Source: Acidicapsa dinghuensis | Lineage (GTDB): Bacteria > Acidobacteriota > Terriglobia > Terriglobales > Acidobacteriaceae | Direction of reading: 5' to 3' | Length of the DNA stretch: 64,000 nucleotides | Assembly: GCF_025685685.1 (NCBI RefSeq) | Contig: NZ_JAGSYH010000005.1 | Location: forward strand, 1-64,000 | Shown here: in pieces, positions 37,675 through 46,324 of the stretch | Position numbering within the stretch: position 1 is the stretch's first letter | How the letters are laid out: each line of letters begins with the position of its first letter | Made by a program: the position numbers and the translations under genes | Notes under the pieces: generated by a model | What the model was told of the DNA's origin: nothing | Databases searched by the model: none | The model's input: the letters and a program-made list of their open reading frames with translations, nothing else

Positions 37675-39297
37675 ATGAGCGCAAAGCGTAATAGCAAACA
37701 GAAGCCCGCCGAGGCCGTGGAAAAACAACTCGAACGGTACCGGGAGATGAGGGATTTTGGTATTACCGGTGGTGAGCCGCGCGGAAAGAATGCTGCTCAC
37801 AAAGCATCTGCCAAGCTGCCTTTTGTTGTGCAGAAACATGCCGCGTCTCATCTTCACTACGATTTTCGCCTGGGCTGGAATGGCGTGTTGAAGAGCTGGG
37901 CTGTGGCAAAAGGCCCAAGTATGAATCCGGCCGACAAACGGCTGGCCATTCAGGTAGAAGATCACCCCGTTGAGTACGGCGGCTTCGAAGGAATTATTCC
38001 TCAGGACCAATATGGCGGCGGCACTGTTATGGTTTGGGATTACGGAACATGGGAACCTCAGACTGATCATGCGGATGTGAACGAGGAGCTTGAGAAAGGA
38101 TCTTTGAAATTTACGCTGCACGGGACCAAGCTCAAAGGCAGCTGGGCGCTTGTGCGAATGAAAAGAAAGTTTGGATCAGAGACGAAGCCGGCGTGGCTTC
38201 TGATAAAAGAGCATGATCGCTATGAACGCGATGCAGAGGACATATCTATTGTTGATGAAAAGACAAAAAGCGCGTTGACTGGGCGGGGCATGGAGGCGAT
38301 CTCAAAAAGCGAAGATCATGTGTGGGCTCCAAAGACCAATGCTTCTGCATCAAGAAAGGCCCGTCATCACCAAGTTCAAAAGATGAATCGATCCACTACA
38401 AAGGTCGAGGCATCACAATCACCTGTCGTATTGACACACCCGGAGAAGATTCTCGACGAGGAATCAAAGCTAACAAAACAGCAACTGGCAGACTACTATC
38501 TATCGATTGCAGACGGTATCCTGCCCCATATTGCGAATCGCCCGCTATCCATTGTGCGCTGCCCGCAAGGCTCTTCCAAGCCGTGCTTCTTTCAAAAGCA
38601 TGCGACAGATTCGCTGTCCTCGGCTATCGAGTCTGTTTTGATCAAAGATAAGAAAAGCGATAAAGCAGAGCCATATATCACGATTTCTACAAAAGATGCT
38701 CTGGTGGAGCTCGCGCAACTAGGTGTTCTGGAAATTCATCCATGGGGTGCTACAAACGACGATCTTGAGCATCCAGATCGCATCATCATCGATCTTGATC
38801 CGGATCCATCGATTTCATGGCCTACGCTTGCCGCAAGCGCCATCGCTGTCCGCAATTTATTCAAAGAGATAAACCTCGACAGCTTTCTCAAGAACACGGG
38901 TGGAAAAGGACTGCATATTGTCGCGCCGGTGATCCCGGATCAAGATTGGACTGCGATTAAGCAACTTGCGCACGAAATTGCTTTGCATCTTGAGAAACAG
39001 GATCCACGGCTCTTCATCACGAAGATGAGTAAGGCTGAGCGAAAAGAAAGAATTTTTGTCGACTATCTGCGTAATGAGCGAGGTGCAACCGCAGTAGCGC
39101 CGTATTCACCACGAGCCCGTAGCGGAGCTCCTGTTGCGCTGCCACTTCCATGGTCTGCACTCGACGGATCCGAGCGTCCGCATGCTTTTGTGGCGACTGC
39201 AGCGGAGTGGAACCACGGAGGCGATCCGTGGGTAACAATGCGAAGGCTGAGGCAGGATATTGACCTGGAAAAAGCCTTCCATATCCTCAAAACCTAA
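37675..39297 (+). CDS. ligD: LigD-like protein: 3'-phosphoesterase plus polymerase domains, no ligase domain
   Basis: 540 residues. The PE domain (about 20-185) has FVVQKHAASHLHYDFRLGWNG with His and Asp metal/catalytic residues (H55, H61, D63), then VEDHPVEYGGFEGIIP. A basic linker (about 190-250) follows. The POL/primase domain (about 253-535) has LTHPEKIL, RPLSIVRCP, FFQKHA, the catalytic IIIDLDPDP (D373, D375), NTGGKGLHIVAP and FVDYLRNERGATAVAPYS. The ATP-dependent ligase core (K-x-D-G) that normally lies in the same protein is absent. LigD works with Ku in end joining; no ku gene is in view. Start at ATG 37675 with GGAG seven bases upstream. The symbol is used loosely. Confidence 0.9.
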   Translation: MSAKRNSKQKPAEAVEKQLERYREMRDFGITGGEPRGKNAAHKASAKLPFVVQKHAASHLHYDFRLGWNGVLKSWAVAKGPSMNPADKRLAIQVEDHPVEYGGFEGIIPQDQYGGGTVMVWDYGTWEPQTDHADVNEELEKGSLKFTLHGTKLKGSWALVRMKRKFGSETKPAWLLIKEHDRYERDAEDISIVDEKTKSALTGRGMEAISKSEDHVWAPKTNASASRKARHHQVQKMNRSTTKVEASQSPVVLTHPEKILDEESKLTKQQLADYYLSIADGILPHIANRPLSIVRCPQGSSKPCFFQKHATDSLSSAIESVLIKDKKSDKAEPYITISTKDALVELAQLGVLEIHPWGATNDDLEHPDRIIIDLDPDPSISWPTLAASAIAVRNLFKEINLDSFLKNTGGKGLHIVAPVIPDQDWTAIKQLAHEIALHLEKQDPRLFITKMSKAERKERIFVDYLRNERGATAVAPYSPRARSGAPVALPLPWSALDGSERPHAFVATAAEWNHGGDPWVTMRRLRQDIDLEKAFHILKT

Positions 39298-39301
39298 AGA
39301 T

Positions 39302-39323
39302 GGCGGACTACCGAAAGTCCGCC
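39302..39323. terminator. hairpin between convergent genes (possible terminator)
   Basis: GGCGGACT, loop ACCGAA, AGTCCGCC: an 8-bp perfect stem a few bases after the ligD-like stop. There is no T-run, so the call is tentative. Confidence 0.45.
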
Positions 39324-39344
39324 GCTTAGTAAAGAACCTGTGAG

Positions 39345-39497
39345 CTAGACAATGGGACGACGACCACCTACGAGCTGCAGGATGAGTACTACCAGCGCTA
39401 TCAGAAGCAAGATGTGAATGTAAGCTCCGAGCACGTGAAAACCAATAAATCCGACTAACCACAGCACGAGCAGTATCACGAAAATAGTCCAAAGCAT
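39345..39497 (-). CDS. small membrane protein, lmo0937/DUF5670 family
   Basis: 50 residues, nearly all hydrophobic: MLWTIFVILLVLWLVGFIGF, then HVLGAYIHILLLIALVVLIL and QLVGGRR. This matches the very short two-helix 'lmo0937 family' membrane proteins common in bacteria, often stress-linked, of unknown function. The ATG at 39497 is set by AGGAGA a few bases upstream; the frame is open further upstream to 39584 but without support. Confidence 0.82.
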   Translation of the reverse strand: MLWTIFVILLVLWLVGFIGFHVLGAYIHILLLIALVVLILQLVGGRRPIV

Positions 39498-40177
39498 AGT
39501 TGGCTCTCCTATCTCATTAACAAACTGATCATGGGATGCGGGCCTACTTATGCGTGTTGTACCTCTGGTTAGTGGAGTGAGCAAAAGTGGATAGGAGCCG
39601 TTGCATCGACTCGGGGACAGCGTTAGATAGCCGGCCGGTCATCAATCCCGCACAAGGATTGTGGCTTCTTCACGTATACGGGCGCGGATTTACGGTTGGG
39701 CAAGCGAATCCTTCAGAGGGGCAGGCTTAGTGCGCAAATGGAAGCTTCGCTCTTCCTCATGCGCTTTCACAAGAAGATATTCTGTCGACGCATGCTCCGA
39801 AAATTTGCTCCTACAAGCGCTCTAAGCTCTGTCATCAATTGAATGGTCTCCGGTGAACGGTTTCCTGGTAAGCTCCGGCACTCCCTTCCAACCCTTTTGG
39901 ATCGAAATCCTGACATGGTCTCGTCTGCTATCATCTGGCCACGCAGTATGTTGCGGGATGATTCCCCGGCAGGCATATACCCTGCTGATCAGGCCGGTAT
40001 CGGAACAATAAAGGCCAATCCATTCGATAGAGTGGTCTTTTCTTGAGCCCGACAGAGTTCTGCTGCACAAAGTTCGTTGACTTCATGGCAGCAGTTGCAA
40101 TTTTCAACACCACCTAACTTCATCTACCGGACCATTTTCTCGGAGAACGACATGATTCGGCAGCAATCTCGTTACCA
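39498..40177. other. 680-base stretch without a recognisable gene
   Basis: Short frames exist on both strands (for example minus strand 39767-40113), but none has a recognisable motif, ribosome-binding site or consistent coding character. It may contain a decayed gene. It must carry the promoters for the small membrane protein (minus) and for the GH16-like/kinase operon (plus). Confidence 0.45.
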
Positions 40178-41251
40178 ATGAAAGCCTCTTACATCTCCCT
40201 GCCATATTTCCGGTTGCTGCTATTGACTCTTCTCGTCTGCTGCGCCTCTTGCAAATCTTCATTTCAAAAGTCGCCAGCGATCGAATTTACCCGTGTTCCT
40301 CAAGCGAATCCTGGAGGGCCTGACTTGCTTGACCTCATCGAAGGGCGCGTAGAAAACGCTGCACCCGATCAACAAATTGTGCTCTATGCACATGCGGGCG
40401 CCTGGTGGATTCAGCCGACCACGGATCAACCCTTCACGAAAATACAACCCGATGGTACATGGAAAAACTCCACGCATCTTGGCACGGAGTATGCAGCACT
40501 CCTAGTAGCCCCCAACTATCACCCCGGCGCAAAATTAGATACCCTTCCTCCTTTAGGTAAAGGCGTGTCCGGTGTCATGGTCAGCAAAGGAACGATAGGA
40601 ATGCCCGCATCGGAAAAACTGATTCACTTCAGCGGATACGATTGGATCGTACGCGCAGCAAGCAGCAGTCGCGGCGGCGAAACGAATGCATACTCTGCTA
40701 AAAATGTATGGACCGATTCCAAGGGGTATTTGCACCTACGCATGACGATGGAAGATGGCCATTGGACTTGCGCTGAAGTCAACCTCAACCATAGTCTTGG
40801 CTATGGCTCATACCGATTTGTATTGGAAGACAATTCTCATCTACCTCCTTCTGCAGTCGTTGGCTTGTTCACCACGGATGAAACCAGGAGTTCCATCGTC
40901 GAGAATGAGCTCGATGTTGAGCTAAGCCAATGGAGCAAGCCGAATTCCAAGAATTCGCAATATCTTGTGCAGCCGTACTACATTACTGAAAACGTCGCGC
41001 GATTTTCAACTCCTGACGGCTTGGTAACGCATTCGTTTCGATGGCAGCCGGGCAAGGTATCTTTCGCTTCCGTTCGTGGCCGGATGATACACCCTGACTC
41101 AAAGCCATTCGCCCAGCATGTCTTCACATCAGGCGTGCCTGCCGCGGCAGCGCAAACGGCACACATTGATTTATATGATTTCCATCACTCTCAAAGTCAC
41201 CTGCAAGGCCCAGTCGAGGTTGTCATTGAGAAATTTGAATATTTACCGTAA
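40178..41251 (+). CDS. secreted GH16-like (concanavalin-fold) protein
   Basis: 357 residues with a signal or lipoprotein-like start (YFRLLLLTLLVCCASCKSS). An N-terminal all-beta region (40-110) precedes a domain (about 140-355) resembling family 16 glycoside hydrolases: HFSGYDWIVRAA, NAYSAKNVWTDSKGYLHLRM, WTCAEVNLNHSLGYGSYRF, and ENELDVELSQW, where ELDVE (244-248) matches the catalytic ExDxE. A beta-glucan or galactan hydrolase or binding role is inferred. The next gene, a propeller histidine kinase, starts 22 bases later, so the two are probably co-expressed. Confidence 0.68.
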   Translation: MKASYISLPYFRLLLLTLLVCCASCKSSFQKSPAIEFTRVPQANPGGPDLLDLIEGRVENAAPDQQIVLYAHAGAWWIQPTTDQPFTKIQPDGTWKNSTHLGTEYAALLVAPNYHPGAKLDTLPPLGKGVSGVMVSKGTIGMPASEKLIHFSGYDWIVRAASSSRGGETNAYSAKNVWTDSKGYLHLRMTMEDGHWTCAEVNLNHSLGYGSYRFVLEDNSHLPPSAVVGLFTTDETRSSIVENELDVELSQWSKPNSKNSQYLVQPYYITENVARFSTPDGLVTHSFRWQPGKVSFASVRGRMIHPDSKPFAQHVFTSGVPAAAAQTAHIDLYDFHHSQSHLQGPVEVVIEKFEYLP

Positions 41252-41273
41252 TAGCCGTTCTCCATATCTACGA

Positions 41274-44200
41274 ATGAGCAACCTCGTGGCCTTCGTTGTG
41301 CTGGCGTTTGTATGCCTTGGATCTATGGTGGGCAGATGCAGCAACCCAAAGATATCGCAATACGTTCATGACGATTGGAATTCAGAAAAAGGGTTTCTCG
41401 GAGGAGCAGTCAATACCATCTGTCAATCCAGCGATGGTTATCTCTGGATTGGAACTGAACGAGGACTTGTTCGATTTGATGGATATACCTTTGCCCTGAT
41501 TCAACGGCCAATACCTGATCTTCCACCGATTGGATCTGTCCGGGCGTTGATAAACGACGCAAATGGAACTCTCTGGATCCAATCAGAGGGGTTAGGTCTT
41601 GTTCTCTACCATAACGGCCACTTTGAAGAAGCTACCTCTTCATTGCAATTACAGGAATCAACTGTAATTGCCCTTGCGCGCAATCAAACGGGAGACCTTC
41701 TCTTCTCGGGGCCGGATAACATGGTGTTGCAACATCATAATTACGCACTGCAAACGTTAATAGATGCGGACAGGATTCCGGGCACAATCATATCGCTGGC
41801 ACAAACCAGAGACGGTTCGCTTTGGATGGGAACCCAAGATGACGGACTGTACCGGAGCGACAACGGCCACTACTCTCTGATTTCTCCGTTTACCGACACG
41901 GCTATCGTGTCGCTGCTTCCAGCCGAAGGGGGATCGATACTGATCGGCACCGACGATGGGTTGCTGCGCTGGAATGATGGAGTGTTGACTTCCCTCTCGA
42001 CTCGCTGGACAAAGGGCACGCTACAAGTGCTGAGCATGATGAGAGACTCTGACGGAGACGTCTGGGTAGGGACAACTCATGGACTGTGGCGTTTGGAAAA
42101 TTATGACGAGGCAATTCAAGTACGCACTATTTCTAATCCCGACGGTCCTGTACGCGCTTTGTATCAGGATCACGATGGCGGCATATGGCTTGGCATTGCT
42201 CGAGGTATAGAGCGGTTTCACGAAGGTCTCTTCAGAACATTCTCCACTGCCGAGGGTGTACCCTCGGACAACAACGGTCCCGTTTACGTGGACAACGTGG
42301 GACGGACATGGTTTGCACCAATCTCAGGCGGCCTCGATTGGCTCCAGGATGGGACGTTGCATCACTTAGCGAATACGGATCTTGACGGTGACGTAATTTA
42401 TTCGATCGATGGCCGAAAAGGAGAGATATGGCTTGGTCGTCAGACCGGCGGGTTGACGCTGCTGAAAGAGTCCAGCAAGTCTTTGAAAACGCCTTCCTTT
42501 TCAATCCACAATTACACGACAACCCAGGGACTCGCACAAAACAGCATCTTTTCTGTCCGATGTAATCCGGATGGCTCGGTGTGGGCTGGAAGCTTGAACG
42601 CCGGTGTATCCCTATGGAAAAACGGGACGTTCATACGCTACACAACTGCACAAGGCATGCCTTCCAATTCGGTGAATTCCATTGTCGAATCTCAGGCCGG
42701 CACAATATGGTTTGCCACTCCGAATGGCCTGGGTTCGTTCTCCAATGGCAAGTGGCATCGATATACAACGTCAGATGGACTTCCGTCTTTGAATGTTTTC
42801 TCTCTATTTGGGGATGGACATGGTGTGCTCTGGATTGCAACTGCGGCGGGCGTTGCTTATGAGATACAGGGGAAATTTCACACACTGTATAATTCACCTG
42901 CTTTACTCAATGAGCCAATCTTTGGCATCGCGCAGGATGGATTAGGGAATCTTTGGTTTTCAACATCCGATCATATTCTCGAGGTAAATCGCGACAAGCT
43001 CTTAAGCGGCTCACTTGACGATTCCGATGTTGAAAGTTTTGGACCTAAAGATGGCCTACGCGACATCGAAGGCGTTCGACGCGATCGTTCTCTTGTTTCC
43101 GATGGCCTTGGCCGTATTTGGGTTTCGCTCAGTCGAGGACTGGCAGTTGCTGATCCCATACGCAATCTGCGCAATGCTATTCCGGGATCAGTACGCATTG
43201 ACTCCATGCTGGCCGGCTCAGACGCGATCAATCTACATGGTTCTCTCAAGATCGCTCCGGGAACGCGGACTATTATTTTCAATTATGCCTCCACAAATCT
43301 TTCGGATCTTGACAGGGTTCGCTATCGTTACACGCTCGACGGCTCCGGACAAGGTTGGAGCCGTATTATCGATTCGCGGCAAGTGGTATTCAGTAATCTT
43401 GAACCGGGGAAATACAGGTTTCGAGTGGTCGCATCCAGCGTAAATGAACTCTGGAATGGCCCAGAGGCAGACGTATCCTTTCAGATCTCTCCTGAGGCAT
43501 GGCAAACATGGTGGTTTCGCGTCGGTTGTTTGATTGCGATCCTGCTGGTAATCGCTACCTTGTACAAACTACGTGTAACCCATCTCACACGGCAACTCAA
43601 CATGCGCTTTCAGGAGCGTCTTGCAGAGCGCACCCGCATCGCGCAGGATTTGCATGACACCCTGCTCCAAGGTGTCCTCAGCGCTTCCATGCAGCTTGAT
43701 TTGGTCGAAGATCGTTTACCTGAAAACTCTCCAGCCAGATCGCGGCTGCATCGTGTTCTGCAGCTTATGAGGCAAGTCATCGATGAAGGCAGACGCGCAC
43801 TCAGCGGCCTGAGAAACGATGGCATTGCCGCGCCTCTGCTTGAACAAGCCCTCTCGCAACTGAAGCACGATTTCCCTATTGATGAGAACATTTTCTACCG
43901 TGTCCTTGTACGAGGAGACTCACGGCCGCTGCATCCCATCGTACGCGATGGCGTCTGGCATATAGGTCGCGAGGCTGTCGTCAATGCGGTCTTACATTCC
44001 GGCGCTACCTTCATTGAAGTCGACGTAGAATACCTGAGAAAGTCTCTTCGGCTCTTGATACGCGACGATGGACGCGGCATGGACCCAAAGATACTTGAAT
44101 CAGGACGCAAAGGGCACTGGGGGCTGATCGGCATCCGCGAGCGCTCCGAGGCAATCGGCGCTACTGTGACGCTTCGGAGCCGTGTTGGGGCCGGCACCGA

Positions 44201-44339
44201 AGTAGAGTTGACTGTTCCCGGGGCCATCGCTTTCGCCGATGGCTCTACGCGTCGAAGCGTTCACTGGATTATGAATAGCCTTCAGCCGAAGAGATATAAA
44301 GAGAGGCAAACAAACAGTCGGGAGGATAGCCATGACTGA
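41274..44339 (+). CDS. sensor histidine kinase with two-component propeller and Y_Y_Y domains
   Basis: 1021 residues. After a signal anchor (LVAFVVLAFVCLGSMVG) come many repeats of the W-I-G-T/D-x-x-G-L type (DGYLWIGTERGLVRFDGYTF, GSLWMGTQDDGLYR, GDVWVGTTHGLWR, GGIWLGIARGIERF), making the periplasmic propellers. A Y_Y_Y domain (about 657-735) and one transmembrane helix near 745-765 follow. The cytoplasmic HisKA_3 dimerisation box is RTRIAQDLHDTLLQGV (His about 793), and the HATPase includes DDGRGMD and GHWGLIGIRERSEAIGA. This is the layout of hybrid-type polysaccharide sensors but with a NarX-type kinase. I start at ATG 41274, beyond the preceding stop; the frame is open further upstream. 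Overlaps the regulator gene by eight bases. Confidence 0.93.
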   Translation: MSNLVAFVVLAFVCLGSMVGRCSNPKISQYVHDDWNSEKGFLGGAVNTICQSSDGYLWIGTERGLVRFDGYTFALIQRPIPDLPPIGSVRALINDANGTLWIQSEGLGLVLYHNGHFEEATSSLQLQESTVIALARNQTGDLLFSGPDNMVLQHHNYALQTLIDADRIPGTIISLAQTRDGSLWMGTQDDGLYRSDNGHYSLISPFTDTAIVSLLPAEGGSILIGTDDGLLRWNDGVLTSLSTRWTKGTLQVLSMMRDSDGDVWVGTTHGLWRLENYDEAIQVRTISNPDGPVRALYQDHDGGIWLGIARGIERFHEGLFRTFSTAEGVPSDNNGPVYVDNVGRTWFAPISGGLDWLQDGTLHHLANTDLDGDVIYSIDGRKGEIWLGRQTGGLTLLKESSKSLKTPSFSIHNYTTTQGLAQNSIFSVRCNPDGSVWAGSLNAGVSLWKNGTFIRYTTAQGMPSNSVNSIVESQAGTIWFATPNGLGSFSNGKWHRYTTSDGLPSLNVFSLFGDGHGVLWIATAAGVAYEIQGKFHTLYNSPALLNEPIFGIAQDGLGNLWFSTSDHILEVNRDKLLSGSLDDSDVESFGPKDGLRDIEGVRRDRSLVSDGLGRIWVSLSRGLAVADPIRNLRNAIPGSVRIDSMLAGSDAINLHGSLKIAPGTRTIIFNYASTNLSDLDRVRYRYTLDGSGQGWSRIIDSRQVVFSNLEPGKYRFRVVASSVNELWNGPEADVSFQISPEAWQTWWFRVGCLIAILLVIATLYKLRVTHLTRQLNMRFQERLAERTRIAQDLHDTLLQGVLSASMQLDLVEDRLPENSPARSRLHRVLQLMRQVIDEGRRALSGLRNDGIAAPLLEQALSQLKHDFPIDENIFYRVLVRGDSRPLHPIVRDGVWHIGREAVVNAVLHSGATFIEVDVEYLRKSLRLLIRDDGRGMDPKILESGRKGHWGLIGIRERSEAIGATVTLRSRVGAGTEVELTVPGAIAFADGSTRRSVHWIMNSLQPKRYKERQTNSREDSHD

Positions 44340-44961
44340 CGATGTTCGAATTCGCATACTCAGCGTCGATGACCATCCGCTCATTCGCGAAGGTATTGCA
44401 GCTGTCATTGCCAATGAACCGGATATGGAATTGATTGCCGAGGCCTCGACAGGGCGAGAAGCAATTCAGCGTTTTCGCGAATATCGACCCGATGTGACGC
44501 TGATGGATCTTCGACTTCCCGACATCTCCGGCATCGATTCGTTAATCGAAATTCGTGCTGTCAATTCTGACGCGCGAGTCATCATGCTGACTACGTTTGA
44601 AGGAGATGCGGAGATAGAACGCGCGCTTCGAGCAGGAGCACAGGGATACATGCTGAAAAGCATGCCGCGTAAACAAATGTTGGAAACAATACGAAGAGTT
44701 CACGCCGGGAAGAAGCATATTCCTTCCGAAGTTGCTGCACTGCTGGCCGAACATGTGGGCGAAGAATCACTGAGCAAACGCGAACTCGAAGTTCTGCAGA
44801 AGATCGCTGGCGGTAACCGCAATTCCGATATTGCTTCTTTACTCTACATTTCAGAAGAAACCGTCAAAGGGCACGTTCGCAACATCATGGAGAAACTCGG
44901 AGCCAGCGATCGCACGGAAGCCGTTGCAATCGGTTTGCGCAGAGGCATGATTCATCTCTGA
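44332..44961 (+). CDS. NarL/LuxR-family response regulator
   Basis: 209 residues. The receiver domain has the acidic pair VDDHP, the phosphoacceptor in VTLMDLRLPD and the conserved Lys in GYMLKSMPRK. The C-terminal LuxR helix-turn-helix reads LSKRELEVLQKIAGGNRNSD, then ISEETVKGHVRNIMEKLGASDRTEAVAIGLRRG. GGGAGG precedes the ATG. The overlap with the kinase gene makes it the cognate partner; likely targets are the GH16-like gene and other local genes (inference). Confidence 0.95.
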   Translation: MTDDVRIRILSVDDHPLIREGIAAVIANEPDMELIAEASTGREAIQRFREYRPDVTLMDLRLPDISGIDSLIEIRAVNSDARVIMLTTFEGDAEIERALRAGAQGYMLKSMPRKQMLETIRRVHAGKKHIPSEVAALLAEHVGEESLSKRELEVLQKIAGGNRNSDIASLLYISEETVKGHVRNIMEKLGASDRTEAVAIGLRRGMIHL

Positions 44962-45086
44962 TAGTTAGTGCATTCGTGGAAAAGCGATTTTGCAAGATAG
45001 AAAATCAACCCTTTCGAGGGATTACCGGCAGCTAGCCCGCAGCCTAGACTTTCTGTGAATGCTGAAGCATGCCAGGGAGGTAGCGG

Positions 45087-45503
45087 CTGCAACTGCTTTT
45101 CCCATCATTCCCGCATGGCGGTCCGGGTATTGGCCTGTTGCTTCTGCGGCTTACAGTCGGCGTGAGTGGATTGGCTGATGGCTACCACATAATGCGGCTC
45201 ACTATTGACTTAGGCTCGGCCCGTTGGACACCTGGCCTTTTGGAACTGCTGGTCGGAATAATCCTGGTTACCGGCTTTCTGACACCCATCGCGGCAGCGG
45301 TGGCTGCAATTCGTACACTGTGTATTGGTTTGCCATTATTATCTGCACAGGATGCTACGCTGCATGCGGATGAATTCGCGCTGCTGTATCTAACGGTCCT
45401 CTCCGTTGCACTGGTATTGCTCGGTCCCGGAGCATTCTCTATCGACGCATGCCTCTTCGGAAGACGAGAAATCATCATTCCTAAAAGCAGACCTGAAACT
45501 TGA
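45087..45503 (+). CDS. DoxX-family membrane protein (probable CTG start)
   Basis: 138 residues with about four transmembrane helices: GIGLLLLRLTVGVSGLADGY, LLELLVGIILVTGFLTPIAAAVAA, then further helices to LVLLGPGAFSIDACLFGRR. This is the DoxX/thiosulfate-quinone oxidoreductase-like fold; members are mostly of unknown role. No ATG starts the conserved part. The frame is closed by a TAG at 45081, and a CTG at 45087 lies six bases after AGGGAGG, giving the family-typical start QLLFPSFPHGGPGIGL. A TTG at 45138 would cut off the first part and has no ribosome-binding site. Confidence 0.8.
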   Translation: MQLLFPSFPHGGPGIGLLLLRLTVGVSGLADGYHIMRLTIDLGSARWTPGLLELLVGIILVTGFLTPIAAAVAAIRTLCIGLPLLSAQDATLHADEFALLYLTVLSVALVLLGPGAFSIDACLFGRREIIIPKSRPET

Positions 45504-45895
45504 GATATCTACAACAGCTTCGCTTTGGAGTTAACGCCGTTGTCACTAGCGGAGTTCGCTAATTGCCAACCGATCGATGTGATCGTAAACCTGGTTTTCG
45601 CTGCTCATTCCCCAACAAAAGGAATAATTTGTCGTACTGACACCGGAGTGGATCGACCGACCTGGTGAAATTGCGGCTACCTGTTGGCACCTACAAGATG
45701 CCACGTTTCGTTTGCACGTGTTGATCGTCGACAAGGTGATCGTTGCATCGCCAAACCAACGTTGTGGGGCGTTCTAATTTCATCCTGCTCAACACTCTCA
45801 GAGCAGAACGAAAGCCTCCGTCTCGTGACCGGACCCATCAGCGGCTGCCGATGAAGTCACCCCCTAAGGAGTTTCATCAAAAGGTTTGACAATTT
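45504..45895. other. intergenic region, nothing recognised before the blaI promoter
   Basis: About 390 bases after the DoxX gene with no supported gene. Short frames such as minus 45546-45734 lack recognisable content. The BlaI promoter/operator begins at about 45886. Confidence 0.5.
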
Positions 45896-45924
45896 CTATG
45901 ACACTTGTCATAGTTCCTATGACA
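45886..45924 (+). promoter_or_regulatory. blaI promoter with palindromic BlaI-type operator
   Basis: TTGACA (45886-45891) looks like a -35 box. A -10-like CATAGT lies 17 bases on. Between and over them sits CTATGACA-CT-TGTCATAG (45896-45913), a near-perfect 18-base palindrome, and a third half-site CTATGACA follows at 45917-45924, ahead of the gene start at 45938. BlaI/MecI dimers bind such dyads (classically with TACA/TGTA cores) and repress their own operon, so autoregulation is likely. Confidence 0.8.
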
Positions 45925-45937
45925 GGAGTCTGCGAAT

Positions 45938-46324
45938 ATGGCAGCAGTTCGATTAACGAAATTTGAAATGGAGATCATGGAGGCCCTTTGGGCCAAGGGC
46001 GAGGCCTCTATTCGAGAGATACAGGAGTCGCTTCAAGGCAGAAAACGTCCTGGCTATACGACTGTACAGAAGATGGTCTATCGGCTTGAGGAGAAGAAGG
46101 TGTTGCGCCGCGTACGCAAGGTCGGTAATTTTCATTTGTTCGCAGCGACATTAACACGCAAGTCCGCACAACGCAGGTGGGTAAACGATCTACTGGCGAT
46201 CTTTGGTGGCGAATCGAGACCGGTGATGGCCCATCTGATCGGCGCAGGCAAGCTGACATTGGAAGATATCGAATTTGCCGAGCAGGCCCTCAAGAAAGCA
46301 AACCTTGGAGGTAAAGAAGAATGA
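45938..46324 (+). CDS. blaI: BlaI/MecI/CopY-family transcriptional repressor
   Basis: 128 residues. Winged helix LTKFEMEIMEALWAKGEASIREIQESL, then GYTTVQKMVYRLEEKKVLRR, a perfect family signature. The C-terminal dimerisation part includes RRWVNDLLAIFGGE and LTLEDIEFAEQALKKA. In this family repression ends when the partner protease is activated. Its stop overlaps the next start (ATGA, four bases). The palindromic operator lies 14-40 bases upstream. The symbol denotes the family; no beta-lactamase gene is present. Confidence 0.93.
   Translation: MAAVRLTKFEMEIMEALWAKGEASIREIQESLQGRKRPGYTTVQKMVYRLEEKKVLRRVRKVGNFHLFAATLTRKSAQRRWVNDLLAIFGGESRPVMAHLIGAGKLTLEDIEFAEQALKKANLGGKEE

Noticed and set aside
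45546..45734. 62-residue minus-strand frame before blaI
   Set aside because: No ribosome-binding site, no motif, and it lies in a promoter-type region.
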